Assembly (NCBI GenBank): GCA_036732755.1
Contig: DAINBU010000001.1
Span: 62,001-126,000, forward strand
From: DASRRB01 sp036732755
GTDB taxonomy: Bacteria; Planctomycetota; B15-G4; SIAN01
Reading direction: 5' to 3'
DNA length: 64,000 bases
Each line of letters starts with the position of its first letter. Position 1 is the stretch's first letter. The translations under genes were made by a program, and so were the position numbers. The notes under the pieces were generated by a model. That model had not been told where the DNA came from, did no database searches, and was given only the letters and a program-made list of their open reading frames with translations. Below, one piece after another: positions 8,752 to 20,299 of this stretch.

Positions 8752-11700
8752 ATGACGAAGCGGCGCGCGGTGCCTACTCTCGCCGCTCCGATGGTCGGGA
8801 CGCTCCTCACGCTCGTGGTCTTGCCGGCGCTCGCGCTCTCGCCGCGGGGCGACGGCGCCGTCGACTTCGGGAGGGACGTCCAGCCGATCTTCGAGGCGCG
8901 CTGCACGAAGTGCCACGCCGGCGACCAGCCCAAGTCGGGCTTCCGGCTCGACGCGCGTCGGATCGCGCTGCGCGGCGGCAACTCGGGCGACCCGGCGATC
9001 GTGCCCGGCCACCCGGAGCAGAGCCGCCTGGTGAAGCTGCTCCGGAACGCCGCGGCCCCCGGCGCGGCGGCCGACGCGCTGCGGATGCCCCCGCGGGGCG
9101 ACCCATTACATGAGGAAGAGATCCGGACGATCGAGCGCTGGATCGCGGACGGCGCCCCCTGGCCCGACGCTCTCTCCGGGGACGCGCTCGTCCGCGACCA
9201 CTGGTCGTTCGTGGCGCCGCGCCGTCCCGACCTCCCCGAGGTCGCGCGGGCCTGGTGGCCCAGGAACCCGATCGACTTCTTCACGCTGGCGAAGATGGAG
9301 AACGCGCACGTCGAGCCGTCGCGCGAGGCGCCGCGCGAGACGCTGATCCGCCGCGCGTCGCTCGATTTGATCGGACTGCCGCCGACGCCCGCCGAGGTCG
9401 CCGCGTTCGTGAACGATCCGGCGCCCGACGCCTACGAGCGGCTGGTGCGGCGCCTCCTCGCGAGCCCCCGCTACGGCGAGCGCGTCGCCCGCGTGTGGCT
9501 CGACCTGGCGCGCTACGCCGACTCGTACGGCTACGGCCAGGATCCGCTGCGGCCGTTCCTGTGGCGCTGGCGCGACTGGGTGATCGACGCCTTCAACGCG
9601 AACCAGCGCTACGACCAGTTCACCATCGACCAGCTCGCCGGCGACCTGCTGCCGCAGCCGACCGACGACCAGCTCCTCGCCACCGCCTTCCACCGCAACA
9701 CGATGACGAACACGGAGGGCGGCACGATCGACGAGGAGTTCCGGGTCGCGGCGGTGAAGGACCGCGTCGATTCGACGATGCAGATCTGGATGGGGCTCAC
9801 CTTCGGCTGCGCCAAGTGCCACAGCCACAAGTTCGACCCGATCCCCCAGAAGGACTACTACCGCCTCTTTTCGGTCTGGAACCAGACTGAGGACGCCGAC
9901 CGCGCCGACGAGGAGCCGCGCCTCGCGACGCCGACGCATGCGCAACACGAGCGGAAACGGGAGCTCGAGCGCAAGCTCGCGGAGATCGCGGCGCGGCGCG
10001 ACGCGCGGGCCGAGGGACTCGGGCCGGACCAGGAGCGCTGGGAGGCGCAGCTCGCGGCGGCGGAACAGAAGTGGATCGTGCTGACGCCGGCGGTCGCGAA
10101 GTCGAAGGAGGGGGCGGAGCTCTCGATCGCGGCCGACGGGAGCGTGCGCGCGGCGGGGCCGGCGCCGGCGACCGACGTCACCACGGTCGAGGTGAGCGTC
10201 GACGTGAAGCAGCTCGCGGCGGCGCGCGCGTTCCGGCTCGAGGCGCTGCCCGACCCCGAGCTCCCCAACGGCGGGCCGGGCCGCTCCGAAGGCAACGGCA
10301 ACTTCGTGCTGAACGAGTTCTCGCTCTCGGTGCTGCCGCAGGACGTCGCGCCGCCGGCGCGCGGGCGGTGGCTGCGGATCGAGCTGCCCGGTCCCGATCG
10401 GATCCTCTCGCTCGCCGAGGTCGAGGTCTTCTCGAAAGGAGTCGACCTCGCGCGGAAGGGGACGGCGACGCAGTCGAGCGTCGACTTCGACGGCCCCCCC
10501 GAGCTCGCGCTCGACGGCAACAACGACGGCGCCTACCTCGCGGCCAAGTCGACGACCCACACCCGGCAGAGCGCCGATCCGTGGTGGGAGGTCGACCTCG
10601 GGGAAGGCGCGTCCGCCCAGCCCATCGACCAAGTCGTCCTCTGGAACCGGACCGACGGGAACCTCGGCTTCCGCCTCGCGAACGCGCGCGTCCGACTCTT
10701 CCGCGAAGACGTCCGTCCCGACGGCACACGCGCGCGCGAGGTCGTCTGGCAGACGATCCTCGGCAACTCGCCCGAGCGCGCGACGACCCTCGACCCCGGC
10801 GCGCTGAGTGCGGTCGCCTTCGCGCGCGCGACCGCCGACGTCGAGCAGGACCGCTTCTTCGTGAACCTCGCGATCGACGGCAGCGACGCGCCCGCGTCGG
10901 GCTGGGCGATCGCGCCGCGCCGTGGCACGCGCCACGTCGCGCAGTTCGAGGCCGACGGGCCGCTCGTCGCGGCGCCGGCCACGGCCGGAGCGGCGGCGCG
11001 CATCGCCGGCGACCGCGTGACGCTGCGCTTCGAGCTGCGCCAGACCTGGGGGGCGCAGCACACGCTCGGTCGCTTCCGGCTGTCGTTCTGGCGCGGCCCG
11101 AATCCCCCGGAGGTGCTCCCGGAGGCGGTCGCGCTCGCGCTCACCCGGCCGGAGAAGCAGCGGAACGCCGCCGAACGCGCCCGCGTCGCGGCGCACTACC
11201 GCGAGCTCGCGCCGGAGCTGGCGCCGTTCCGCGCGGAGGCGAAGCCGGTCGAGGAGGCGCTCGCCTCACTCGACCGGGAGGTCGTGCGCACGCCCGTCAT
11301 GCGCGAGCTCCCGCCGGAGAAGCGCCGCACGACGCACGTGCTGCAGAAGTCGAACTGGCTCGCGCCCGGCGAGGTCGTCGAGCCCGACACGCCGCGCGCC
11401 TTCCCGCCGCTGCCCGCCGGCGCTCCGAAGAACCGCCTCTCCGTGGCGCGCTGGCTCGTCTCGCCCGAAAACCCGCTCTCCGCGCGCGTGACGGTCAACC
11501 GCTTCTGGGCGCAGCTCTTCGGGCGCGGGATCGTCGAGACGGAGGAGGACTTCGGGACGCAGGGGGCGCCGCCGACCGACCCCAAGCTCCTCGACTGGCT
11601 CGCGACGCGCTTCGTCGAGAGCGGCTGGGACGTGAAGGAGCTGCTCTTCACGATCGCGACGTCGGCGACCTACCGGCAGTCCTCGAACGCCGACGCCGAG

Positions 11701-12372
11701 CGGCTCGCCGCCGATCCGCGCGACCTGCTGCTCGCGAGGTATCCGCGGCGCCGGCTCGAAGCCGAGATGGTGCGCGACCAGGCGCTCGCGATCGCCGGAC
11801 TGCTCGCGCCGGAATTGCACGGCCCGTCGGTCTTCCCGCCGCAACCCGACGGCCTCTGGCAGGTCGCCTTCAACGCCGAGCGCACCTATCCGACCAGCAC
11901 CGGCCCCGACCGTTGGCGGCGCGGCCTCTACTGCTTCTGGCGCCGCACCGTCCCGCCGCCCTCGATGCAGACCTTCGACGCGCCGAGCCGGGAGTTCTGC
12001 ACGGTGCGAAGGCAGTCGACCAACACGCCGCTCCAGGCGTTCGTCACGCTGAACGACCCTGTCTTCGTCGAGGCGGCGCAGGCCTTCGCGCGGCGGATCG
12101 TGACGGAGGGCGGCGCGACGACGGAGGCGCGCGTCGCGTTCGCGCTGCAGTTGGCGCTCGTGCGCGCGCCGCGGGACGAAGAGGTGGCGGTGCTCGTGAA
12201 GTTGTTCCAGGGCGAGCTCGCGCGCGACCGCGCCGACCCGGCCGCGGCACGCGCCCTCTGCGAGCAGCCGCTCGGTCCGCTCCCGAAGGAGATGGACCCC
12301 GCCGAGCTCGCGGCTTGGACGACCGTGGCGAACGTGGTGCTCAATCTCGACGCGGTTCTGGTGAAGGGCTGA
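8752..12372 (+). CDS. PSD1-type planctomycete cytochrome c / DUF1549 / DUF1553 surface protein with a discoidin-like insert
   Basis: The 1206-residue product starts with a signal peptide and a planctomycete cytochrome c module with a haem motif (FEARCTKCHAG) and the companion GEPEQSR-like segment (PGHPEQSRL). The DUF1549 (PSCyt2) domain with RRASLDLIGLPPTPAE and a second CxxCH (GCAKCHSHKFDP) follows. A middle beta-sandwich (~residues 520-700) resembles F5/8 type C domains (GRWLRIELPGPDRILSLAEV, WWEVDLG). The C-terminal DUF1553 (PSD1) domain has NPLSARVTVNRFWAQLFG. PSD1 proteins are abundant in planctomycetes and are usually paired with a DUF1501 gene; here the DUF1501 gene is 19 kb away. The ATG at 8752 was chosen because upstream codons overlap the divergent gene and encode no signal sequence. 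Confidence 0.88.
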   Translation: MTKRRAVPTLAAPMVGTLLTLVVLPALALSPRGDGAVDFGRDVQPIFEARCTKCHAGDQPKSGFRLDARRIALRGGNSGDPAIVPGHPEQSRLVKLLRNAAAPGAAADALRMPPRGDPLHEEEIRTIERWIADGAPWPDALSGDALVRDHWSFVAPRRPDLPEVARAWWPRNPIDFFTLAKMENAHVEPSREAPRETLIRRASLDLIGLPPTPAEVAAFVNDPAPDAYERLVRRLLASPRYGERVARVWLDLARYADSYGYGQDPLRPFLWRWRDWVIDAFNANQRYDQFTIDQLAGDLLPQPTDDQLLATAFHRNTMTNTEGGTIDEEFRVAAVKDRVDSTMQIWMGLTFGCAKCHSHKFDPIPQKDYYRLFSVWNQTEDADRADEEPRLATPTHAQHERKRELERKLAEIAARRDARAEGLGPDQERWEAQLAAAEQKWIVLTPAVAKSKEGAELSIAADGSVRAAGPAPATDVTTVEVSVDVKQLAAARAFRLEALPDPELPNGGPGRSEGNGNFVLNEFSLSVLPQDVAPPARGRWLRIELPGPDRILSLAEVEVFSKGVDLARKGTATQSSVDFDGPPELALDGNNDGAYLAAKSTTHTRQSADPWWEVDLGEGASAQPIDQVVLWNRTDGNLGFRLANARVRLFREDVRPDGTRAREVVWQTILGNSPERATTLDPGALSAVAFARATADVEQDRFFVNLAIDGSDAPASGWAIAPRRGTRHVAQFEADGPLVAAPATAGAAARIAGDRVTLRFELRQTWGAQHTLGRFRLSFWRGPNPPEVLPEAVALALTRPEKQRNAAERARVAAHYRELAPELAPFRAEAKPVEEALASLDREVVRTPVMRELPPEKRRTTHVLQKSNWLAPGEVVEPDTPRAFPPLPAGAPKNRLSVARWLVSPENPLSARVTVNRFWAQLFGRGIVETEEDFGTQGAPPTDPKLLDWLATRFVESGWDVKELLFTIATSATYRQSSNADAERLAADPRDLLLARYPRRRLEAEMVRDQALAIAGLLAPELHGPSVFPPQPDGLWQVAFNAERTYPTSTGPDRWRRGLYCFWRRTVPPPSMQTFDAPSREFCTVRRQSTNTPLQAFVTLNDPVFVEAAQAFARRIVTEGGATTEARVAFALQLALVRAPRDEEVAVLVKLFQGELARDRADPAAARALCEQPLGPLPKEMDPAELAAWTTVANVVLNLDAVLVKG

Positions 12373-12563
12373 CCCCGCCGAAAGGGCGATTACGAGCGGC
12401 CTGGCCCGGGAAACGGGAGGCGTAAGCCTGTGCAGAGCGTGCAGGGTGAGCAGATCGCGGGGGAGGGTTGCTGTCGCCCAGGTCTTGCCTGGAAGTGGAC
12501 CTTCAACCAACAATGGGAACCGCACGGATCGTCGACGAGGTGATTCGACCTAGGAGAAGGCTC

Positions 12564-13514
12564 ATGAGACTGACAACGTTGTTCGGGAGCATCGGTCTGA
12601 CGTGCGCGCTCGCCTCCCCATCCCACGCGCAGCAATGGCTCGAGGACTTCGACTCGTATTTGCCCGGACCCTTGGCGGCCCAGAGCCTCTGGGAGGAGTG
12701 GACCGGTTCGTCCGGCGTCGACGCGAACGTCGACAACACGCGCTCGTTCACGTCGCCGGAGTCCGTCATCATCGTCACCGACAACGACGTCGTCTGGGAC
12801 TACGTCAACTCTCCGGGTGGGCGGCCGATCAACGGCAAATGGGCGGTCAGCGTCAAGACCTACGTGCCCACGGGTGCGACCGGCTCGATGTGGTTCATCC
12901 TGATGAACGAGTATCCGTCGCCGTTGCAGTGGTCGGTCCAGATCGAGATCGACGCGACCGCCGGCAAGGTGAACGACGGCACGTCGAACCGAGGTATCCG
13001 ACTCGATCGATGGGTGTCCCTGGTCATCGCCATCGACCTCGACAACGACCGCTACGACAGCTGGTACGGGGACCTGCCGCTCGGAGTCGCCAATACTTGG
13101 GCGGGCGCCTCCGGGACGTTGCAGCTCGCGGCGACCGACCTCTACGGCGACACCGGCGCCCAAGGCTCCTCGGGCATGTACTTCGACAACGTCCGCCTGG
13201 ACAAGTGTGCCGGCGGTCCGCTGGTGCTCACCACCAAGCCGAACCCGATCGGCCCGAACGGGACGCTCAACTTCTATTCGCACTCTTCGCTCCTGGGCCT
13301 CGGCGACCCCGGCGCGCTCTTCCTCTGGTCGATCAACGGGGGGCTCTTCATCCTGAATCTCCTTCCCACGTCGTACGACGTGAACGGCGAGTTCGCGTTC
13401 TCCGCGACGGTGCCGCCGGGCCTCTCCGGGCTCGAACTCGGCTTCCGGATGTTCGCCCTTCCCGCCGGCGGCAAGATCATGTTGAGCAACGAGGACATCG
13501 TCATCTTCAAGTGA
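12564..13514 (+). CDS. Small secreted protein with a LamG-like beta-sandwich and C-terminal domain
   Basis: The 316-residue product begins MRLTTLFGSIGLTCALASPSH and is cleaved after a typical Ala-x-Ala site (SHAQQ). AGGAGAAGG lies just upstream at 12552-12560, which fixes the start. The body (EDFDSYLPGPLAAQSLW, GMYFDNVRLDKC) looks like a jelly-roll carbohydrate-binding or pentraxin-like fold. The last ~100 residues (PNPIGPNGTLNFYSHSSLLG) resemble a repeated C-terminal module seen in secreted planctomycete proteins. It is less GC-rich than its neighbours. A strong intrinsic terminator follows. The function is unknown. Confidence 0.75.
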   Translation: MRLTTLFGSIGLTCALASPSHAQQWLEDFDSYLPGPLAAQSLWEEWTGSSGVDANVDNTRSFTSPESVIIVTDNDVVWDYVNSPGGRPINGKWAVSVKTYVPTGATGSMWFILMNEYPSPLQWSVQIEIDATAGKVNDGTSNRGIRLDRWVSLVIAIDLDNDRYDSWYGDLPLGVANTWAGASGTLQLAATDLYGDTGAQGSSGMYFDNVRLDKCAGGPLVLTTKPNPIGPNGTLNFYSHSSLLGLGDPGALFLWSINGGLFILNLLPTSYDVNGEFAFSATVPPGLSGLELGFRMFALPAGGKIMLSNEDIVIFK

Positions 13515-13544
13515 GACGCGCGCCACGCTTCGCGTGACGGCAAG

Positions 13545-13590
13545 CGCGGCACGAAGAGCCACCGCTCTTCGTGCCGCGACTCTTTTCCCC
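13545..13590 (+). terminator. Rho-independent terminator
   Basis: A perfect 15-bp inverted repeat (13545-13559 and 13564-13578, arm CGCGGCACGAAGAGC) with a 4-base loop is followed by ACTCTTTTCC. It ends the secreted-protein gene at 13514. It lies between two convergent genes, so it may also stop transcription of the minus-strand block, although only the plus side has a T-run. Confidence 0.85.
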
Positions 13591-13595
13591 GGCGA

Positions 13596-14591
13596 TCAGC
13601 GCGACCGCCACGTCTGCAGGATGCGCGCATAGTTCGCGCGCTCGAGCAGGTGCGGATCGGGACAGCGGCGGTGGCTCAATGCGCCGATGCTCGGCGCGAG
13701 CGTCGCGAACTCGTGCTCGTCGAGCCACGTCTCGAGCTCCCGGCGCAGGAGCGCCAGGTACTGCGGGCCGTGCATCAGCAGCGCCGAGACGATCTGGACC
13801 GCGTTGGCGCCGGCGAGCAGCGCCTTCACGGCGTCGACGGCGGAGTGCACACCGCCGGTGATCGCGAGGTCGCAGCGGACGCGACCGCAGAGGATCGCGG
13901 TCCAGCGCAGCCGCAGGTTGAGCTCCGCCGGCGACGAGAGGCGCAGCTCCGGCTTGATCTCGAGCGTCGCGGGGTCGAAGTCGGGCTGATAGAAGCGGTT
14001 GAAGAGCACGAGCGCCCCGGCGCCGGCGTCGACGAGCGCGCTCGCGAAGTTCGGGAGCGCCGTGAAGAAGGGCGAGAGCTTGACCGCGAGCGGGAGCTTC
14101 ACCTGGCGCCGGATCTCGCGGACGAGCGCGAGGTCGCGCGCCTCCACCGCCGCGGCGCTGCACGCGGGATCGGTCGCGACGTCGTAGAGGTTGAGCTCGA
14201 GCGCGTCGGCTCCCGCCTGCTCGATGCGCCTGGCGAAGTCGATCCAGCCCCCTTCGGTGGTGCCGTTCAGCGACGCGACGACGGGAACGCGCACGGCCCG
14301 CTTCACGCGGCCGAGGTGCTCGAGGTACTCCTCGGGGCCGAACACGAAGTCCATCGCGTCGGGGAACCAGTGGGTCGCCTCGCTGAACGATTCGGCGGGG
14401 GAGTCGAGCGCGCGCGCGAGCGCGAGCTGCTCGTCGACGACCTGCTCCTCGAACAGCGAGCGCAGCGCCATCAGCGGCGCGCCCGCGTCCTCGAGCCGGC
14501 GCACGCCGTCGAGGTCGTCGCAGAGCGGACCGGCGCCCGGGATCAGCGGGTGGGGGAGCTCGAAGCCGAGGTAGCGCGTGGTGAGGTCCAT
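13596..14591 (-). CDS. Dihydroorotate dehydrogenase-like protein of the nifJ-linked type
   Basis: The 331-residue product is an FMN-type TIM barrel: MDLTTRYLGFELPHPLIPGA at the start, PVVASLNGTTEGGW, ALELNLYDV, KLPLAVKLSPF, LVLFNRFYQPDFD, and the C-terminal phosphate-binding ITGGVHSAVDAVKALLAGA. The NRFYQPDFD signature marks the DHOD-like group that often lies beside pyruvate:ferredoxin oxidoreductase genes, rather than PyrD itself. AAGGAG stands 6-11 bases before the ATG, and only 11 bases separate it from nifJ, so the two are almost surely co-transcribed. The physiological substrate is not known; a redox partner role with PFOR is an inference. Confidence 0.82.
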   Translation of the reverse strand: MDLTTRYLGFELPHPLIPGAGPLCDDLDGVRRLEDAGAPLMALRSLFEEQVVDEQLALARALDSPAESFSEATHWFPDAMDFVFGPEEYLEHLGRVKRAVRVPVVASLNGTTEGGWIDFARRIEQAGADALELNLYDVATDPACSAAAVEARDLALVREIRRQVKLPLAVKLSPFFTALPNFASALVDAGAGALVLFNRFYQPDFDPATLEIKPELRLSSPAELNLRLRWTAILCGRVRCDLAITGGVHSAVDAVKALLAGANAVQIVSALLMHGPQYLALLRRELETWLDEHEFATLAPSIGALSHRRCPDPHLLERANYARILQTWRSR

Positions 14592-14602
14592 GGTCGGCTC
14601 CT

Positions 14603-18232
<3,630 letters not shown>

Positions 18233-18242
18233 CGTGGTTCCC

Positions 18243-19667
18243 TCAGGCGACGCCGGTGCCGGGCGTCGCGAGCTCGCGCGCGCCGCGCGGGAGCGGCCGG
18301 AAGCGCGCGGTGAAGTGCGGCAGGAACGGCGGGCGCTCGACGATCTGGAAGCCGGTGAGCTCCCGCTTCTTCTTCGCGACCTCGCCGCAGATCTCGAGGA
18401 CGCGGTCGACGTGGCTCTGCGTGTAGCAGCGGCGCGGCAGCGCGAGTCGCACCAGCTCGAGCGCCGCCGGAGCGAAGCCGCCGTCGGTGCCCGGCTTCCC
18501 GAACATCACGCTGCCGATCTCGCAGGCGCGGATCTTTCCTTCGAGGTAGAGCGCGACCACGAGCGCCTGACCGGGCAGCTGCTTCGGCGGGATCCAGGGC
18601 AGGAACGCGTGCGCGTCGATGAAGACCGCGTGGCCGCCCGGCGGCTGCACGGTCGGGATGCCGATCTTCTCGAGCCCGCGCGCGAGGTAGCGCACCGTCG
18701 CCATGCGGTATTCGAGGTAGCGCTCCTCCATCCCCTCCCCGAGGCCGACCGCGAACGCCTCGAGGTCGCGCGCGGCGCACCCGCCGTAGGTCGGGAACCC
18801 TTCGGTCAGGATCAGCAGGTGCTTCGCCTTCGCCGCGAGCGCGTCGTCGTCGAGGGCCAGGAACCCGCCCATGTTCACGAGCGCGTCCTTCTTGCCCGAC
18901 ATCGTGCAGCCGTCCGCGAGCGAGAAGATCTCCTGCGCGATGTCGCGCACGCTCCGCCCCGCCTGGCCGCTCTCGCGCTCGCGGATCATCCACGCGTTCT
19001 CGGCGAACCGGCAGGCGTCGAGGATGAACGGGATGCGGCGCGCGCGGTAGATCCGCGACTGCGCGCGCAGGTTCTCGAGCGACACCGGCTGTCCGCCGCC
19101 GGAGTTGTTGGTGATCGTGCACATGCCGAGCGCGACGTTGGCGCCGGCGTGCCGGCGGTGCTCGTCGAGGTAGCGCTCGAGGCGCGCGAGGTCGACGTTC
19201 CCCTTGAACGGATGCGGCGAGCGCGGATCGAGTCCCTCCGCGATCACGAGGTCGTCGGCGATCGCCCCCTGATATTCGATGTTCGCCCTTGTCGTGTCGA
19301 AGTGGCTGTTGCTCGGCACGTGCTGGCCCGCCATCAGCGCGCACGAGAAGAGGATGCGCTCGGCGGCGCGACCCTGGTGGGTCGGGATCACGTGGCGGAA
19401 GCCCGTGAGCTCCTTGACGACGCGCTCGAACGTCTCGAAGGAGCGCGACCCGGCGTAGCTCTCGTCGGCGATCAGCATCGCCGCCCACTGCGCCGCGCTC
19501 ATCGCGGCGGTGCCCGAGTCGGTGAGGAAGTCGAAGGTGACCGCCGACGCGGGCAGCTGGAATGCGTTGTAGCCCGCCTCCCGCATGCGCTCCTCGCGCT
19601 CGTCGCGCGTCGTGAACGGGATCGGCTCGACGCTCTTGATCTTGAACGGCTCGATGATGACGGCCAT
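18243..19667 (-). CDS. tnaA: Tryptophanase (tryptophan indole-lyase)
   Basis: The 474-residue product is a PLP-dependent beta-eliminating lyase: LTDSGTAAMS, PTHQGRAAE, NNSGGGQPVS and the PLP-lysine motif SGKKDALVN (Lys260). Tryptophanase and tyrosine phenol-lyase share this fold. The residues that separate them point to tryptophanase: Asp124 in HFDTT (Thr in phenol-lyase), Ile384 in CEIGS (Arg in phenol-lyase) and His451 in PHFTARF. The N-terminal RDER..MREAGYN and ADGCTMSGKKD segments are phenol-lyase-like, so a relaxed specificity is possible. The reaction gives indole, ammonia and pyruvate. It sits 10 bases before nifJ, which would consume the pyruvate. A GGAG precedes the start. Confidence 0.85.
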   Translation of the reverse strand: MAVIIEPFKIKSVEPIPFTTRDEREERMREAGYNAFQLPASAVTFDFLTDSGTAAMSAAQWAAMLIADESYAGSRSFETFERVVKELTGFRHVIPTHQGRAAERILFSCALMAGQHVPSNSHFDTTRANIEYQGAIADDLVIAEGLDPRSPHPFKGNVDLARLERYLDEHRRHAGANVALGMCTITNNSGGGQPVSLENLRAQSRIYRARRIPFILDACRFAENAWMIRERESGQAGRSVRDIAQEIFSLADGCTMSGKKDALVNMGGFLALDDDALAAKAKHLLILTEGFPTYGGCAARDLEAFAVGLGEGMEERYLEYRMATVRYLARGLEKIGIPTVQPPGGHAVFIDAHAFLPWIPPKQLPGQALVVALYLEGKIRACEIGSVMFGKPGTDGGFAPAALELVRLALPRRCYTQSHVDRVLEICGEVAKKKRELTGFQIVERPPFLPHFTARFRPLPRGARELATPGTGVA

Positions 19668-19723
19668 GGAATCGCTCCGGAGGGAGGTCTTTCTCGCTCG
19701 TCGACGACCGCGCGCGCGCCGGT

Positions 19724-20113
19724 TCACTGCGCCTCGGCGATCTCCACCGGCTCGCCGCAGATCTCCTTGTGGAAGCGCGCGATGTCTTTGTCGCTCCAGC
19801 CGTCGAAGCCGAGGCAGGTGTCGTGCTCGACCGACTGGGTGTCGCAGGAGAGGCGGGTGTCGAAGACCTGCTGGCGCGCGAGCTGCCAGGCGTTGGCGAG
19901 ATGCTCGAGCTCGGAGCGCGTGACGTGCGGCCGGCTGGCGGCGATCCAGCCGTAGCACCTCTTCAGCTCCTCGAAGTTCCACTGCGAGAAGCCGTGGCAG
20001 AGGATTCCCTTCTGGGCGGCGACCTGGCACATCGAGTGGTCGTCGTCGACCAGACGCAGCAGCGACTCGCGGATGTCGGCGATGGCGTGTTCACGATCGA
20101 TCTTCTTGACCAT
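19724..20113 (-). CDS. Small Cys/His-rich protein of unknown function upstream of tnaA
   Basis: The 129-residue soluble protein has no signal peptide. I do not recognise the family. It is mostly helical with conserved-looking Cys and His positions: SMCQVAAQKGILCHGF, KRCYGW, LSCDTQSVEHDTC and KEIC. This pattern could ligate a metal or iron-sulfur cluster, but no standard motif is complete. TGGAGG lies 7-12 bases before the ATG. It is 56 bases upstream of tnaA on the same strand and is probably the first gene of the tnaA-nifJ-DHOD transcript. About 186 bases separate it from the next gene upstream, a gap in which I see no gene or clear structure. Confidence 0.7.
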   Translation of the reverse strand: MVKKIDREHAIADIRESLLRLVDDDHSMCQVAAQKGILCHGFSQWNFEELKRCYGWIAASRPHVTRSELEHLANAWQLARQQVFDTRLSCDTQSVEHDTCLGFDGWSDKDIARFHKEICGEPVEIAEAQ

Positions 20114-20299
20114 GGCGGCCTCCAGGTCGGCGGTCGGGGCGGTGGAGGGGGGAGCGTCCCGTGCGTCGGCGCGTGGGGCAGGCGCAAACGGGCGACCGGC
20201 GATTGCGCAGGCGGACGACGGGACGATCTCCCGCGCCGCCGGACGATCGCCGCAGGAGTTCCCCGCGTTCGGGAAGGCTCGCCCGCCACGACTGCGGGA

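Noticed and set aside
13596..14591. Pyrimidine-pathway dihydroorotate dehydrogenase (pyrD)
   Set aside because: The NRFYQPDFD signature and the position 11 bases after nifJ mark the DHOD-like group linked to PFOR; no pyrimidine genes are nearby.
18243..19667. Tyrosine phenol-lyase
   Set aside because: The phenol-lyase Thr and Arg that contact the substrate hydroxyl are Asp124 and Ile384 here, and His451 is present as in tryptophanase.
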